Numbered from the stretch's first letter, positions 11,658 to 21,833 are shown. The stretch: DNA of 39,673 bases from Spinellus fusiger (GCA_025094145.1 JALLLS010000149.1:1-39673); one strand, 5' to 3'. Notes: generated by a model not told the origin, from the sequence alone. Numbers and translations are program-made.

Positions 11658-14207
11658 CTACTTTGGCATCAGTGCCTTTTCTCGTCGACTCGAGTGGTCG
11701 TGTCGTCGTTTAGGATATCTAGGCGAAGAAGATCTGTCTTTTGATGGCTGGAAAGAGTATTTGCTTTGGGAAGTGTATGAGCGCGAGCCCGATACACTAC
11801 GGGATCGGTGTCTTTGACGATAGCTTGAATAGTTTGGAGAACAAGACCGACTGGGAGAGTATCGGCGGCGGCCGTGCTCTCTTGAACTCTTTGCTGGAGA
11901 ACGAGACCGACTAGGAGAGTATCGGCGACGGCCATGTTCTTTTGAACTCTTTGTTGGAGAACGAGACCGACTGGGAGAGTATCGGCGACGGCCATGTTCT
12001 TTTGAACTCTTTGCTGGAGAACGAGGCCGACTGGGAGAGTATCGGCGACGGCCGTGTTCTTTTGAACTCTTTGCTGGAGAGCTTGATATACTAGAAGACT
12101 TATCATACTTCTGTCTATGAGGTAGATTCACAGGAGAGGGTGATCTGGATGAACTTGGTGAGCGGTATCGTTCTGTGCTTGAAGGTATCACTAATGTGCT
12201 TGAAGGTATCACTAATGTGCTTGAGGCTACAGCAGCAGAAGTCTGTGCAGAGTTCAATGATTGAGATGAACTCAATGCCATACCAACAGGTCCAGTATAA
12301 GGCATAAATGATTGAAACTCTTCCATATCTTTCTCAAGTCTTTTTCTACGTTTGTCCCGCTCATCCAATTGAACTATGAAATGTATATTGGTAAACAAAA
12401 GAAAGGAAGAAATAATAATAATACTTACTTTGCTTTTCAAGGCCTGCTCTCATTTTTAGTTTGAGTTTCTCCATGGGTGTTAATTTCTTTTCTTCTATCG
12501 GTGCTTGTGTTGGTGTTGGTGTTGGTGGTTTTGTTGATACCTTTGTTGGTGCTGATAGTTTTGTTGATATTTTTGATTTTGCTGGTGGTATATGTTTTGA
12601 TGTGTTCTCAGAGTGTTTTTCTATAGATAACTTCTGAGAAGATTCTGTTTCTAAAGTATCTGTGCCTCCATCCGATCCAAATTCAATGACTACTCCAGAA
12701 GATGTAGCTGTCTCTTCGTCTATGGACGACTCTGAATCAGAACCATGGCGAATGTAGGGCTCATAGCTTGGGTTTTCTCGTTCTCTCCTAGAATACACAT
12801 GTCAGTACTTTTTTTTTGTAGAGAGGAGATCTGCTCTACCTTGAATGGTGACCTGGACTGGTTCTTGATCTTTTACGGTGTTTTCTATCTTCTTTTGATC
12901 GTCTTCCGTACCCTGAGTCTTTTGAACCCGGATCCTTGTTCTTTCAAATATTATATGGTTATTTGTCTCTTGTTTTTTTATACCTTTAACTCCCTTAGTT
13001 CATCGTCTCTGTCCTTCTTAGCCACCCGCAAAAGACGAGCATAGCTTCGAATGCCGTATTTCTTAGCCATGTCATTTAATGTTTGTCGATCTTTGTCGTT
13101 CAATTCATCGACATACTGAAGAATATCAGCCTGTGGATATTACAGTCAAGGTTCAAAAGACATAGCAATGTAATGGATCCCATCTACCATCTCTTTTTTC
13201 TTCTTCAGTTATTGACAGAATATTCTATCTATAAAAAGGATATCTTTCAACAATTGCGGTTCATGGTCTACACCAACATCCTCTTGTATTGTATGTGTGC
13301 CATAGTCATAACCAAATCCATGGCTCCTGTCTGATTTTCTATGATGTCTTGCTGTCAGTCCTAGGATCTTTACCCTTATCCTTCCATATACTTACTTATC
13401 ATTATGAATCATAGCCAAGAGCGCCTTGTGTCTATCCAGTAGCTGATTCCACTCCTCTTCAACCTCAGAGAGACGTTCTTGCTCAGAGACTTATCAACCC
13501 AATATTAGCATGAGTTCATGGTCTATGAGCCTCTGACGAGTTCTGGTATGTCCCTCTACTACCTTTTAATCGTTCTGTTTCAACCAAATCATGATATCTC
13601 TCGAAATTCAGATCATCCGACATTTCCTTGTCTTCCTTTGATAGCATGTGGTATCCTCCCCCTGTAGAGGGAACAAAATCAAGCAAAGAACGGCCATCGA
13701 ATCTGTCTCGGGGCTGTATTACACATCTGTATTGACATTACTATTTCTTACCGATCAATTTTAATGTCTGGATCTCCCTGCCATGGCATACTTGGAGAAG
13801 AGTCAATCAGTCAGCCAGCCAGCCAGTCAATGGTGTTTATAAGTGGAGTGCTCTTACAGTGTATTTAGATTTTCGTGGTGGTAGTATTGTTCAGCATCCG
13901 GGTGTAGTAAAATAGCAGAGCCCACCACTCTTAGTAGTTGGCGAGGGTCTCCACGCTACAGTCCACACAATAACAACAGGTGGATTTTAATTAATAAATA
14001 AGAGACGCTCTTCTTGTCAATCATCGTCGACATGGTGTTTACCCTGGACTCATAATAAGCACGACGTCGTTCTGCACGCTTCTTGTGGTCTACCATCAAC
14101 TCTTTGATCTATAGGTTTTTGTTTTATTTTATTTTATTTCTCATGAGTGCTGTTGCTTCTATAGGTCGACTTGCCCTTTTCTCATTAGCCCTTGCTTCGT
14201 GCCACAT
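11658..14207 (-). CDS. CLASRP: CLASRP/SFSWAP-type SR-rich splicing regulator
   Basis: Eleven exons: 14207-14175, 14108-14043, 13955-13858, 13790-13752, 13702-13563, 13489-13396, 13326-13244, 13132-12984, 12940-12840, 12787-12429 and 12373-11658; 625 aa, all phases close. Family landmarks in order: MWHEARANEKR start, MVDHKKRAERRRAYYE, LMPWQGDPDIKIDRFD, the VDELN...MAKKYG block, LTPMEKLKLKMRAGLEKQ, and an arginine/serine-rich tail. These match animal CLASRP (CLK4-associating SR protein), a nuclear protein linked to alternative splicing. The tail holds about four 20-residue repeats built on SKEHGRRRYSPSRSRSP. Intron 1 uses a GC donor and intron 7 looks like an AT-AC U12-type intron. The gene starts 158 bp downstream of the ABHD10-like gene on the same strand. 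Confidence 0.93.
11856..12085 (-). repeat. 60-bp coding tandem repeat in the RS domain
   Basis: About four head-to-tail copies of a 60-bp unit encoding SKEHGRRRYSPSRSRSPAK-type repeats; copies differ at a few bases (for example Ala/Thr and Lys/Arg changes). Period divisible by three, so copy number can vary without breaking the frame. Confidence 0.9.
13133..13243 (-). other. Probable U12-type AT-AC intron in CLASRP homologue
   Basis: Read on the minus strand, the intron begins ATATCCTTTTT (from 13243), carries CCTTGAC with a candidate branch-point A at 13146, and ends in AC at 13134-13133, 13 nt after the branch A. These match the known minor-spliceosome 5' splice site (RTATCCTT) and branch (TTCCTTRAC) consensus. 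The flanking exons then join as G|AG (Glu) into ADILQYVDELN in the conserved frame. A GT-AG alternative using a weak GTTGGT donor upstream and the CACAG acceptor is also frame-compatible but has a poor donor. Confidence 0.78.
14109..14174 (-). other. GC-AG intron 1 of CLASRP homologue
   Basis: The donor reads AAAAGG|GCAAGT, the usual context of GC donors, and the acceptor CTATAG. Removal joins MWHEARANEKR to IKELMVDHKKRAERRR, colinear with the CLASRP family N-terminus. No GT donor nearby gives that join. Confidence 0.85.
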
Positions 14208-14365
14208 GACGATAAGAGTAGAGACAGAGAACTATAATGTATAGAACAATGTAAAGAAGTGTAAGGAACTGTAATGATAAGAAGTGACTGACTATTTTAA
14301 CTCCCGCTCTTCTCCCTCCATCGATGGAACATGGAGTATAACTTGACAAGAAGTGTGTTTAATGT

Positions 14366-15124
14366 CTATTGGCTGTAGAAAGATGCCTTATGAATACTAT
14401 CAAGAAGAGACTGACGCAGCATTAGAAGTGTTTTTGGATCAGACAGTCGATGGTCACCCCCTACTATCTTTACAAGGGCCACTTTCTGTGTGTTGTTTTC
14501 CTGCAAATAGGCCTGGATTCCCTCTGCAACCCTCAAAGACACATCCACATCCTCTTCTCCATGCAACAAAACAACAGGTAGACTCATCTTTCTGGCGAGT
14601 GGCTTGTCCATCATAATACACCCTTGGGATTCTATCAGAGTGGACACAGGAACAGAGTAATAGCCTGATGGACTGTAGACAGAAGGTCTTTTCCATACAT
14701 ACGAAGAACTGTTTCTGTGATCTCCTGGCACTTGTTTTAGCCATGACTGTGTAAAGTCGACACTCCCGCCCATACTGATGATAGTCTGCACACGTTGGCC
14801 CACAGTAGAGCGGGTCACTACCAAAAGAGCAAGCCAAAGACCCATGCTAGCTGTGACAAGGATAACAGGCGCAGGACCAGGTGCATGTGTGTTGATCCAA
14901 TCACGACTGTCCTTCCACCACTGCTCTACAGACTGTTGAGGTGTGTGGTCCCATGCAAGGAATCCTACACCACACTCCACCGTGGCTTCATAGACAGCCT
15001 TACACTTGTTAGAATTCAGACAGGTGGATTCATAGCCAGGAATATAGCAGACAGTGGGTTGCTGAGAAGAGAGACGATAGATACAAGGCCCATCTCTTGC
15101 TGTGCCAGGATAGCTGTGTGCCAT
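14366..15124 (-). CDS. Alpha/beta hydrolase, ABHD10-like esterase
   Basis: Intronless, 252 aa. Visible hydrolase elements: an N-terminal VCYIPGYES oxyanion-type strand-turn, the nucleophile elbow VTASMGLWLALL (Ser in A-S-M-G rather than the usual GxSxG), VVLLHGEEDVDVS with the acid residue, and VGGDHRLSD with the catalytic His. The order and the SLGGWL-like context resemble ABHD10/serine-hydrolase thioesterases, which act on acyl-glucuronides or S-acylated proteins in mitochondria. No clear targeting peptide is visible. The start lies 74 bp from the divergent small gene at 15199, suggesting a shared promoter. Confidence 0.82.
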   Translation of the reverse strand: MAHSYPGTARDGPCIYRLSSQQPTVCYIPGYESTCLNSNKCKAVYEATVECGVGFLAWDHTPQQSVEQWWKDSRDWINTHAPGPAPVILVTASMGLWLALLVVTRSTVGQRVQTIISMGGSVDFTQSWLKQVPGDHRNSSSYVWKRPSVYSPSGYYSVPVSTLIESQGCIMMDKPLARKMSLPVVLLHGEEDVDVSLRVAEGIQAYLQENNTQKVALVKIVGGDHRLSDPKTLLMLRQSLLDSIHKASFYSQ

Positions 15125-15198
15125 GACTTGATACTGTTCTAGTGTAATGAAGAGTCACAGACATACTCTTTTCTCTTTTCTCTCTTCTCTCTTCTCCT

Positions 15199-15546
15199 AT
15201 GTCCATGTCATCGTCTGAACTTATTCCTCATTCCAGACGCAATGATAATGAGACAAAAATGAGAAAACAAGCAGCAGCCAATGCTCTTCAGAACTACTCT
15301 ATTCTTATGCTACATGCTACAAGAGACAATGAGGTATTGGTTAGACCAAGTGGTAGTATTCTGACATTAATAGAGTCCTGCAAAGACACGCTTAAAGATG
15401 ATGCGGTAAACAGTCTTCTTTTGTCTTCTTTTGTCTTTGTCGGGTGGTGTTATGCCACTGACGCTCTTGTTATTATGATACATAGACTACTGACAGAATT
15501 GCCTGCTCAGGACACCAAGAAGCCAAAGCGCACTCTCTATGCCTAG
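15199..15546 (+). CDS. Small uncharacterised protein
   Basis: Exons 15199-15405 and 15511-15546 give 80 aa; donor GTAAAC, acceptor CTGCTCAG. Reading straight through is also open (115 aa, with a hydrophobic insert). The N-terminus is polar and Ser-rich, followed by a probable helix (KQAAANALQNYSILMLHA), a Ser/Leu segment (GSILTLIESCKDTLKDD) and a basic tail (DTKKPKRTLYA). I do not recognise the family. The divergent position to the ABHD10-like gene supports a real transcription unit. Confidence 0.55.
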   Translation: MSMSSSELIPHSRRNDNETKMRKQAAANALQNYSILMLHATRDNEVLVRPSGSILTLIESCKDTLKDDAVNSLLLSSFVFVGWCYATDALVIMIHRLLTELPAQDTKKPKRTLYA

Positions 15547-15703
15547 AGTCCAATTTCCCCTCTTCTCCCCTCACTAAACTCTCTCCACCACTCTCTCTAC
15601 CACTGTATCGACTACTCTCTCTAGCCAATCACAATAAAGAAAAACAGCAGGTTAAACCCAACTCCCCTTAAGTGTGTTGTTCTGTCCTCTTCTTTCCTTT
15701 ACG

Positions 15704-16883
15704 ATGCCTCGGTACCAGGCAGTGGCTTCAGGTGACAGTCCCTCAATAGCCCACAAGACCACTCGTTCTGTAGTGGCAAGTGTTATGCTGGCAGTGTGCA
15801 TTCTGTCTTTTGTAGTCCAGACAGAACTAGCACAGTATGTCCAACGCACCACTGACTACCAGAAGCCGTACTTTCTTTTGTAAGTAGAGAGTATAGAAAG
15901 GGAGTGCTTATAGCTATGGTAGGTACATAAGCCATTCTTGCTATGTGTTTTTGCTCCCTCTCCAGTTCATAGCAGAGTGCATAACAAGAGCCTATACCAC
16001 CCGCCCCTCCTCTGTTTGGTTTCTTATCAAAACAACTTATGCTGATGGGTGGGCACAAGTGACAGCCTCCTTGCTCCAGCTCCAGGTCCAGCTCCAAGTG
16101 GACTCTACAGATCCATCCTATTCAGCCCTTTTATCCACAGACTCCCCACCTACCAAGCCATCCCTTCGATTCCTCTTCTCTACCGCACTCAGTCTCTCTC
16201 TTCTCCTCACTCTCCCTGCCTATCTATGGTATGTGAGCGTGAATCTGACAAGCATGTCCAACCTCACTGCCATTTACAACACGGGATGCTTCTTTGCCTA
16301 TGTATTCTCCATATGGCTGCTTCACGACACCCTTGTCGCTGCCAAGATGGGTGCCATCCTCCTCTGTCTACTGGGTGTGCTGTGTATGGCCCTGTGGCAT
16401 CCTGAAGACTCTCCTGCCAACAACTCTCTGGTGGGGATTGCTGTGGCTGTAGTGAGTGCTGCTTCCTATGGCTTTTATGAAGTGTACTACAAAAAGTACG
16501 CCTCTCCCTCAGTGCCCTCTATTCTCTTTGCCAACACCATCACAGGCATTATTGGCCTTGTCACCTTCTTTGTCCTGTGGCTGCCCTTGCCTGTACTCCA
16601 TGTCTTGGGCTATGAGCTGTTTGAGTTGCCCGATGTCCAGACAGCCCTGTCCATCTTTGCTATTGCTTCCATGAGTGTGATTTACAATGCAACGTTTATG
16701 TGTGTGATTGCGCTTGTCAATCCAGTGTTTGCTGCTGTAGGGTTGATGCTGACCATTCCTGTTGTGGCATTGACAGATGTGCTTGTGACAGGTGTGATGG
16801 TGCCAGTGTCTACTCTTGTAGGAGGCACTCTTATCCTTGTAGGATTTGCTATTCTCAACCACTCTACACACTATGACAAATAA
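15704..16883 (+). CDS. EamA/drug-metabolite transporter family protein, THI74-like
   Basis: Exons 15704-15879 and 15923-16883 (43-nt intron) give 378 aa. The splice joins YQKPYFLL to YISHSCYVFLLPLQF, restoring a helix that an unspliced reading would miss. About ten hydrophobic segments are visible, including VASVMLAVCILSFVVQTEL, YLWYVSVNLTSMSNL, FAYVFSIWLLHD, AILLCLLGVLCMAL and a C-terminal LVGGTLILVGFAIL. Segment order, the NLTSMSNLTAIYNTGCFF block and the ALTDVLVTG block resemble yeast Thi74/YML018C and SLC35F-type carriers. Substrate unknown. Membrane protein, possibly vacuolar by analogy with yeast. Confidence 0.88.
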
Positions 16884-17028
16884 TAAAGAGTCCGTCCATC
16901 CACATAAAAAAGAAAAAAAGAAAATGTATTCAACAAAAAGACTATACAACTATAAGATATAAAAAACAAAAAACAAAAAGAAACAAGCATATACACAGTA
17001 TCCTATTTATTGATAAGTAAAACCCAAC

Positions 17029-17702
17029 TTAGTAGAAGAATCCGAGGATCTTGCCACCAGCGTGCTTGCGACGGGCTTCTTCATGGTCCATGATACCAGC
17101 AGAGGTGGTCAAGACCAAGTGACCGAACTGACGGGAAGGCAACAAGTTGGCAGTCCACTTCTCGAGTTCAGCGAGCTTGACGTTGAAGCGAGGGGAGATG
17201 ACACCACACTTGTTCAAGCGACCGTTGAGCTGGATGACGATCTTACCAGAGCGGTGGTCATCGATTTCTTCGAATTCACCAATGTAACCTAATTATCATT
17301 ATAAAAGCAATCAGTAAAAATGTAACAAATGAGTGGATGCAGTGAAAATAGCCATGATAAAATAGAATACTTTCTTTATAAAAAAAGCCACTCTTATGTA
17401 ATTTATCTACCATAGACTTAAAGGTCAAAAGTTGTAGATAGCAACTTCAGACTAGTTATACTATGGATACATACATATACATATGTGTATGTATGCATAT
17501 AGGGTAGGGTGGGGGTAGGGTTTGGCTTTTTTTTCCCACTGCAAACAAATAAAAAAAGAGAAAACTCACCGTGCTTCTGCATAACAGATAAGAACTTAAC
17601 AATGACCTTGGAGGAAGGACGGATAAGCACTTGACGCTTGCCACGGCTTTCGGCATTGTTGATGTTGTTCAAGCAATCGTTCAAGATAGAAACACGGACC
17701 AT
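17029..17702 (-). CDS. RPS22: 40S ribosomal protein uS8 (S15a/S22)
   Basis: Exons 17702-17570 and 17288-17029 give 130 aa, the exact size of eukaryotic uS8. Starts [18 protein letters not shown], continues [17 protein letters not shown] and ends [20 protein letters not shown]...GGKILGFFY, all diagnostic. uS8 binds helix 21 of 18S rRNA in the small subunit. The 281-nt intron (17289-17569) is long for this window. It contains a pyrimidine-rich stretch and a short GTAT/CATA repeat. Codon use is strongly biased to C-ending codons, as expected for a highly expressed gene. Confidence 0.97.
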
Positions 17703-18310
17703 GGTGACCTAGAACGTACCTTGTTAGCCAGCATGCCTCTATGAGTGTCGCTAGAAAAGCGAGTCATGGAAGCATCAATGCTGCTACGTCTCAAGCAAGT
17801 GGCTTTATCAAAAAAGAAAGAAGCTTTTGCAAGTGACATTTTGGGTGGAGTGTCTGATGCATTTATCTTTGGTGCCTCTTCTTTTATCAATGCCAATTCC
17901 AACCTGCCAACTTACCAATACCAATCTACCAATACCAATCTACCAACCCACCGAGCAGATGGGATAGAATGAATGAATAAATGTAATAGTTGGATGGATG
18001 GATGGATGGATGGACGGATGAATCTTCATCAGCAAAGAGACAGAGACACCAAAGACCAATGGGACTCATGGACAAACACATCGATAGACAGAATTCATAG
18101 ATGCTTACTAGAATCAAGCAATATTTACCTTTAGTAGAAAAGAAAGACAGTTCAATTATAGATAGTCATGTCTATTTGTACTATTGATATTCCTGATGAC
18201 CATTGGTGCGGTTATTCAACTCTATCTACTGCCATAGCTTACTGCTATCGTATTAAGGAACAGGACAAAGAAGAGCTACATACACAGGAATTCTTTTATT
18301 TTCTTTTATT
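17703..18310. other. Intergenic region upstream of uS8
   Basis: Contains presumed uS8 promoter sequence, a CCAAYMAAYCTA-like run of ACCAATACCAATCTACCA repeats around 17905-17950, and a GGAT tetranucleotide run (17992-18019). Open frames exist on both strands but none has conserved-looking composition. Confidence 0.5.
17992..18019 (+). repeat. GGAT tetranucleotide microsatellite
   Basis: Six to seven units of GGAT, the last ones diverged (GGACGGAT). Confidence 0.9.
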
Positions 18311-20428
18311 TTACAATGTCTCTTTAGCAGAGACCGTTGATTCTGTGACTTTGGATCGTATGGACTGGACAGAATAAAGGAACTTATCCAAACCAGATAG
18401 TGTCTAGTAAAGAGAAAGGCCATAGTAAGCATGGATTCACTGCTAATAATACACCTTCCAATGGGAGTGCATTTCTTACTGTTAAGCGTGTCTTGTTTTT
18501 CTCTTGCTTCCTTAGCAGCTCTTCCTTGCGCTGTCGAACAAGCTCTTGTTTTCTGTGTATCTCCAGCAATTGGCTTCTTCTTTCTTTTAACAACGCCTTG
18601 GAACGCTTTAATTTCCATGTCTCTTGTGTGTTCTTGATATAGTGTTGTGTCTAATAAGTGTCATATGAGTCAGACCATCTGCCATGCATGCATAGAATAA
18701 AGAATGGGCTCTGGTACATACCACATCACTTAGCTCTTCAAGAATAATACCACCAAAGAGATTCACTATCTCTTGTTTGTGAGGATTGAGTTCTTGATTA
18801 CTATTAGTACAGGGATGAGTTGTCTTTTTTTCTTTCTTCCTCAATAGGTTGCTGTGTGTGCTGCTTACTAGAAATTGTCCAGGGTATCAATGACAGGAGA
18901 ACACACCATTCTCATGTCGTGTTCTGCCTTTCTTGCCTTGACCTGGTATTTGGGAGCACTCTCTAGTTTCTGAAGGTAGTTTTGGATGACTTCTTCCTCA
19001 TTGATTTGATGTACATTGGAGGACTCTTGGCGTGTCCTATAATCCAGCATATTGAATGTGGTGTGTTCGAGTCTTGGTCTTCCTCGTGGGCGTTTCTTTG
19101 GCTGGGAAATGGGTGTATCTACTTCCATAGCATCATCCTCGTTATCCCCATTATCCCCATTATCCCCGTTATCCCCGTTATCCCCGTTATCCCCGTTATC
19201 CTCATTATTCTCATGTTGGTCCTGAAGATCATCTTCTTGTGGTAAAATATTTTCTGTTTGGCCCTGAGAAGTGTCCTTTCCTGGTAAAGCACTTTCTTCC
19301 AATGAAATGGCCAAATAGGACATGTTGGTGGCAGATCCCTCCATTGCCTCTCCTTCCATATTGGCCTTGTCTGTCAGTACGATTGAATCCATGGATGTTG
19401 GCTGTGCCTCCATATCTTCCAAAGTAAGATTCTGCATTTCATTCAATGTCAATGATGTTTCTCCCATGTCTTGTATAGGCTCAGGAGATCCGTAGTCTAG
19501 TGGTGGAATCGACCACAGATCTTCTTCCGATGCCTCGTCTATTCCAGTGCCATCCTTGTCCATGTTACTCTTGGTGTTTTCATTTTCTAGTAGAGAGTCA
19601 ATACAACAGACAATGGATTCTTTCTGTTATTCTCTTTTAGTGTGAAAAGAAAAGGCTGACTCTACCTCTATTTGACTGTGCATTGGTATTGGCATCAAGT
19701 CCTACTCCTGACACTGGCACTGGTTCTTCTGTGGAGATGAGCTCCTGAGCACCCACAGATGCTTGACTCTTTTCAGCCCTAGCAGTAGAAGTCTGTTGGG
19801 TGTCTTCTTCAAGGCGCAGTTTCTTATGCTCCTCGCTCCTGCTGAGTGGCTCTGTCAGGCGTTTCTTTTGACCAGAGGGCTCTATAAAGGACTCTATGGG
19901 TGACAGGATATTTGAGTCATCAACAGCAGAGGGAAAGACCACACTAAAAGACGACACTCTCCCCAGCCCTTCATTCTCATCCACTGGCTTCTCGTCTTTG
20001 TCTGTGGTATTTGCATCTGCAACTGTGGGTGTGTGGGTGTGGGTGGATGTAGGTGTAGGAGAAAGAGCTTCTTGGAGAGAAGGAAAAGCTGCAATCTCTG
20101 ACCAAGTGGGTGATGGTGAACGACGATGAGATGGGTCTCGGGAGAAAAGACGTTGGCTTTCTAAGCGGCTTTGTCTTTAGCTCATGGAAGAAGAGAGCAT
20201 GCACTTACTGTAGTGATCAGGAGGTACTACATTAAAAGGAGGAGGATCCCCATGCACAGGTCTTTCTGTCACATTAACCTTCTTTTATCTCTCTCTTTTC
20301 ATTTATTTATGTATTTACAGATAGATGTGTGGATAGATAGGTGGATATCTCTCTTTTATAGTGTGTGGATCTTACCCACGAGTCCGTCTCCTTGTTTCAA
20401 ATCTCTTGGCATAGTACTCATCCCACAT
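18311..20428 (-). CDS. AT-hook, coiled-coil nuclear protein of unknown family
   Basis: Seven exons: 20428-20376, 20261-20209, 20160-19666, 19586-18869, 18800-18722, 18650-18480 and 18403-18311; 553 aa, phases close throughout. Starts MWDEYYAKRFETRRRTR, then a Pro/Ser/Thr-rich low-complexity region, an acidic stretch with six DNG repeats, and a classical AT-hook (PKKRPRGRPRLEHT) preceded by MEVDTP. The C-terminal third is helical: YLQKLESAPKYQVKARK, HKQEIVNLFGGIILEELSD, then a charged coiled coil (LLKERRSQLLEIHRKQELV; KEELLRKQEKNK). The layout suggests a subunit of a chromatin complex, but I recognise no named family. Exon 2's acceptor (after GACAGAAAG) lacks a pyrimidine tract and is the weakest junction. 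Confidence 0.78.
19141..19200 (-). repeat. Coding GATAACGGG-type nonanucleotide repeat
   Basis: On the plus strand a run of ATCCCC(G/A)TT units encodes (Asp-Asn-Gly)n in the acidic region of the AT-hook protein; about six to seven near-identical 9-bp units. Confidence 0.92.
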
Positions 20429-20999
20429 GACGAACACTGTCAATAACAGCCACAGCCAAAGAGTAGCTATTGTTGTGGGTGAGTAAATAAAGTGTTTGAT
20501 TATTTTCCCTGTACAAGTCACTTTTTATTTCTTTATTTACTCACTGAAGAGCAGACAAGAGAAGGTAGGATTCACGGCACACTCCCACTGTGGCTGCTGC
20601 TCCTCAAGATCAGTCACCCTTGAGTGTTTATTCTATAGTATGAGCTATAGTCACTGTGGCCGTTGTCGCTGTCATTACGGCAATAAGAAGAGTGCCTTTG
20701 CTCGCTCCAGGAATTCCATCTCCGAAACATAAGATTAGATTGAGGTGGCTCCTCGGGTTCGAATGAGTTATCAAAGCAACAGACACTGGATACCCTTTAG
20801 GCTAAAGATGTATTATACTAAAAGGAGTCTACATGACAGGCTTAATAGATTAAAGCAACTCCATAGAAGAAGACAAAGGAAGAAGACTAAAGAAGAAGAC
20901 AAATGTTAAAACCAAGACTACTCACCAAGACTGCTGTTTTGGAAGTCTATCATTCAGTTGCACTAAAAACAGTGTGGCAGTAGAAGAGACCTACCAGAA
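20429..20999. other. Intergenic region
   Basis: Upstream region of the AT-hook gene. A short open frame at 20496-20732 (plus) has no coding character. A GGTTCGAAT stretch at 20756-20764 resembles a tRNA B box but has no matching acceptor stem or A box. Nothing else seen. Confidence 0.5.
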
Positions 21000-21430
21000 G
21001 ACTGAAAATAAGGACAGTTAGAGTAAACACAAGCAAGATAGAGCCAATACTCATTTTGTACAGTAGACCTTTCTGTTCTTCCTGATAGTATTTAATGAAG
21101 CCCACAGATGTTCCATTGGATTGAAACTTTCTGAGGGCTATTAAAGATCAATAATTATACCATTCACTATTCTCTAATTGAGTTACCTTACTCGTAGGGG
21201 TCTAATATTCTTCTTCTATATACAATAACTAACTTCAGTGTTCTAGATATATATATATCTATCTGAGTTCATGGTAGCAGACCTCTCCCAAGACATCAAT
21301 GAACTTGTTGGAGATTATACAATCTACTATGATCCATTTCCCAACACCCTTCTCACTAAAACAACCCACACCATCACTCCACCACCTCCAAACTTCTTCT
21401 ATAAGATATTCTCAGGATTAAAGACTGTAT
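21000..21430 (-). pseudogene. Tc1-like transposase remnant
   Basis: Read on the minus strand, the segment shows GGGGVMVW near 21395, a DVLGEVCYHEL-like piece near 21285, and SFNPMEHLWASL near 21110, in the order of Tc1 transposases, with stops and shifts between them. At nucleotide level it is clearly related to the remnant at 27240-27806 (same ATGGxAGxAGACxTCTCCCAAGACAT and ATCTGTGGG tracts with about 130 bp between them), in opposite orientation. The small plus-strand frame at 21271-21432 is the antisense of this transposase. Confidence 0.75.
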
Positions 21431-21635
21431 AACATGTCTGTTGGATTTGAAATATCTGGATTATTATTTTGGTTGCTTTTATTCATTTATTATGTTTAAT
21501 CCAAAATAGAATACCAACACTTTAACACATTATCTCTATCGACTGTAAGACATATAGCTCTAATAAGCATTGGCTTGAGATATGGCCCATTACGAAGGGC
21601 CAAGTGCCTGGCAGTTTATTTGAAAAAAAAAAAAA

Positions 21636-21662
<27 letters not shown>
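21636..21662 (+). repeat. CA dinucleotide microsatellite
   Basis: Uninterrupted CA run following a poly-A stretch. Confidence 0.93.
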
Positions 21663-21666
<4 letters not shown>

Positions 21667-21765
21667 CTTACACATCAAACCAATATAAATAGTCACCATG
21701 TAGCACAGAGTGAATCTGTCTTGTCTGTTCATGCATTCCTTAGTATAACAATCACCACCCATCAT

Positions 21766-21833
21766 TACACTTATTACACTTATTATACTTATTATACTTA
21801 TTATACTTATTATACTTATTATACTTATTATCA
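21766..21833 (+). repeat. ATTATACTT nonanucleotide tandem repeat
   Basis: About seven head-to-tail 9-bp units, the first two with C in place of T (ATTACACTT). Confidence 0.93.

Noticed and set aside
17681..17902. Minus-strand 73-aa frame upstream of uS8
   Set aside because: Lies in the uS8 leader/promoter and overlaps the uS8 start out of frame; composition is not convincing and a plus-strand frame covers the same bases.
18168..18377. Plus-strand 69-aa frame MSICTIDIPDDHWCGYS...
   Set aside because: Overlaps antisense the last exon of the AT-hook gene and has no recognisable homology or splice partners; kept only as a possible overlap.
20750..20770. GGTTCGAAT stretch resembling a tRNA B box
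   Set aside because: No A box, acceptor stem or anticodon arm can be folded around it.
20990..21136. Minus-strand frame with a single membrane helix (MSIGSILLVFTLTVLIFSLL)
   Set aside because: The same bases in another frame read SFNPMEHLWASL and match the Tc1 remnant at 27.5 kb at nucleotide level; no start exon or downstream exon for a membrane protein was found.
21271..21432. Plus-strand 53-aa frame (MVADLSQDINELVGDY...) and a similar minus-strand frame at 27272-27496, at first taken for two copies of an unknown protein
   Set aside because: Both are the antisense of Tc1 transposase; the opposite strands read GGGGVMVW, YINVLGEV and LQEDNVRYHTSK, the expected transposase core.
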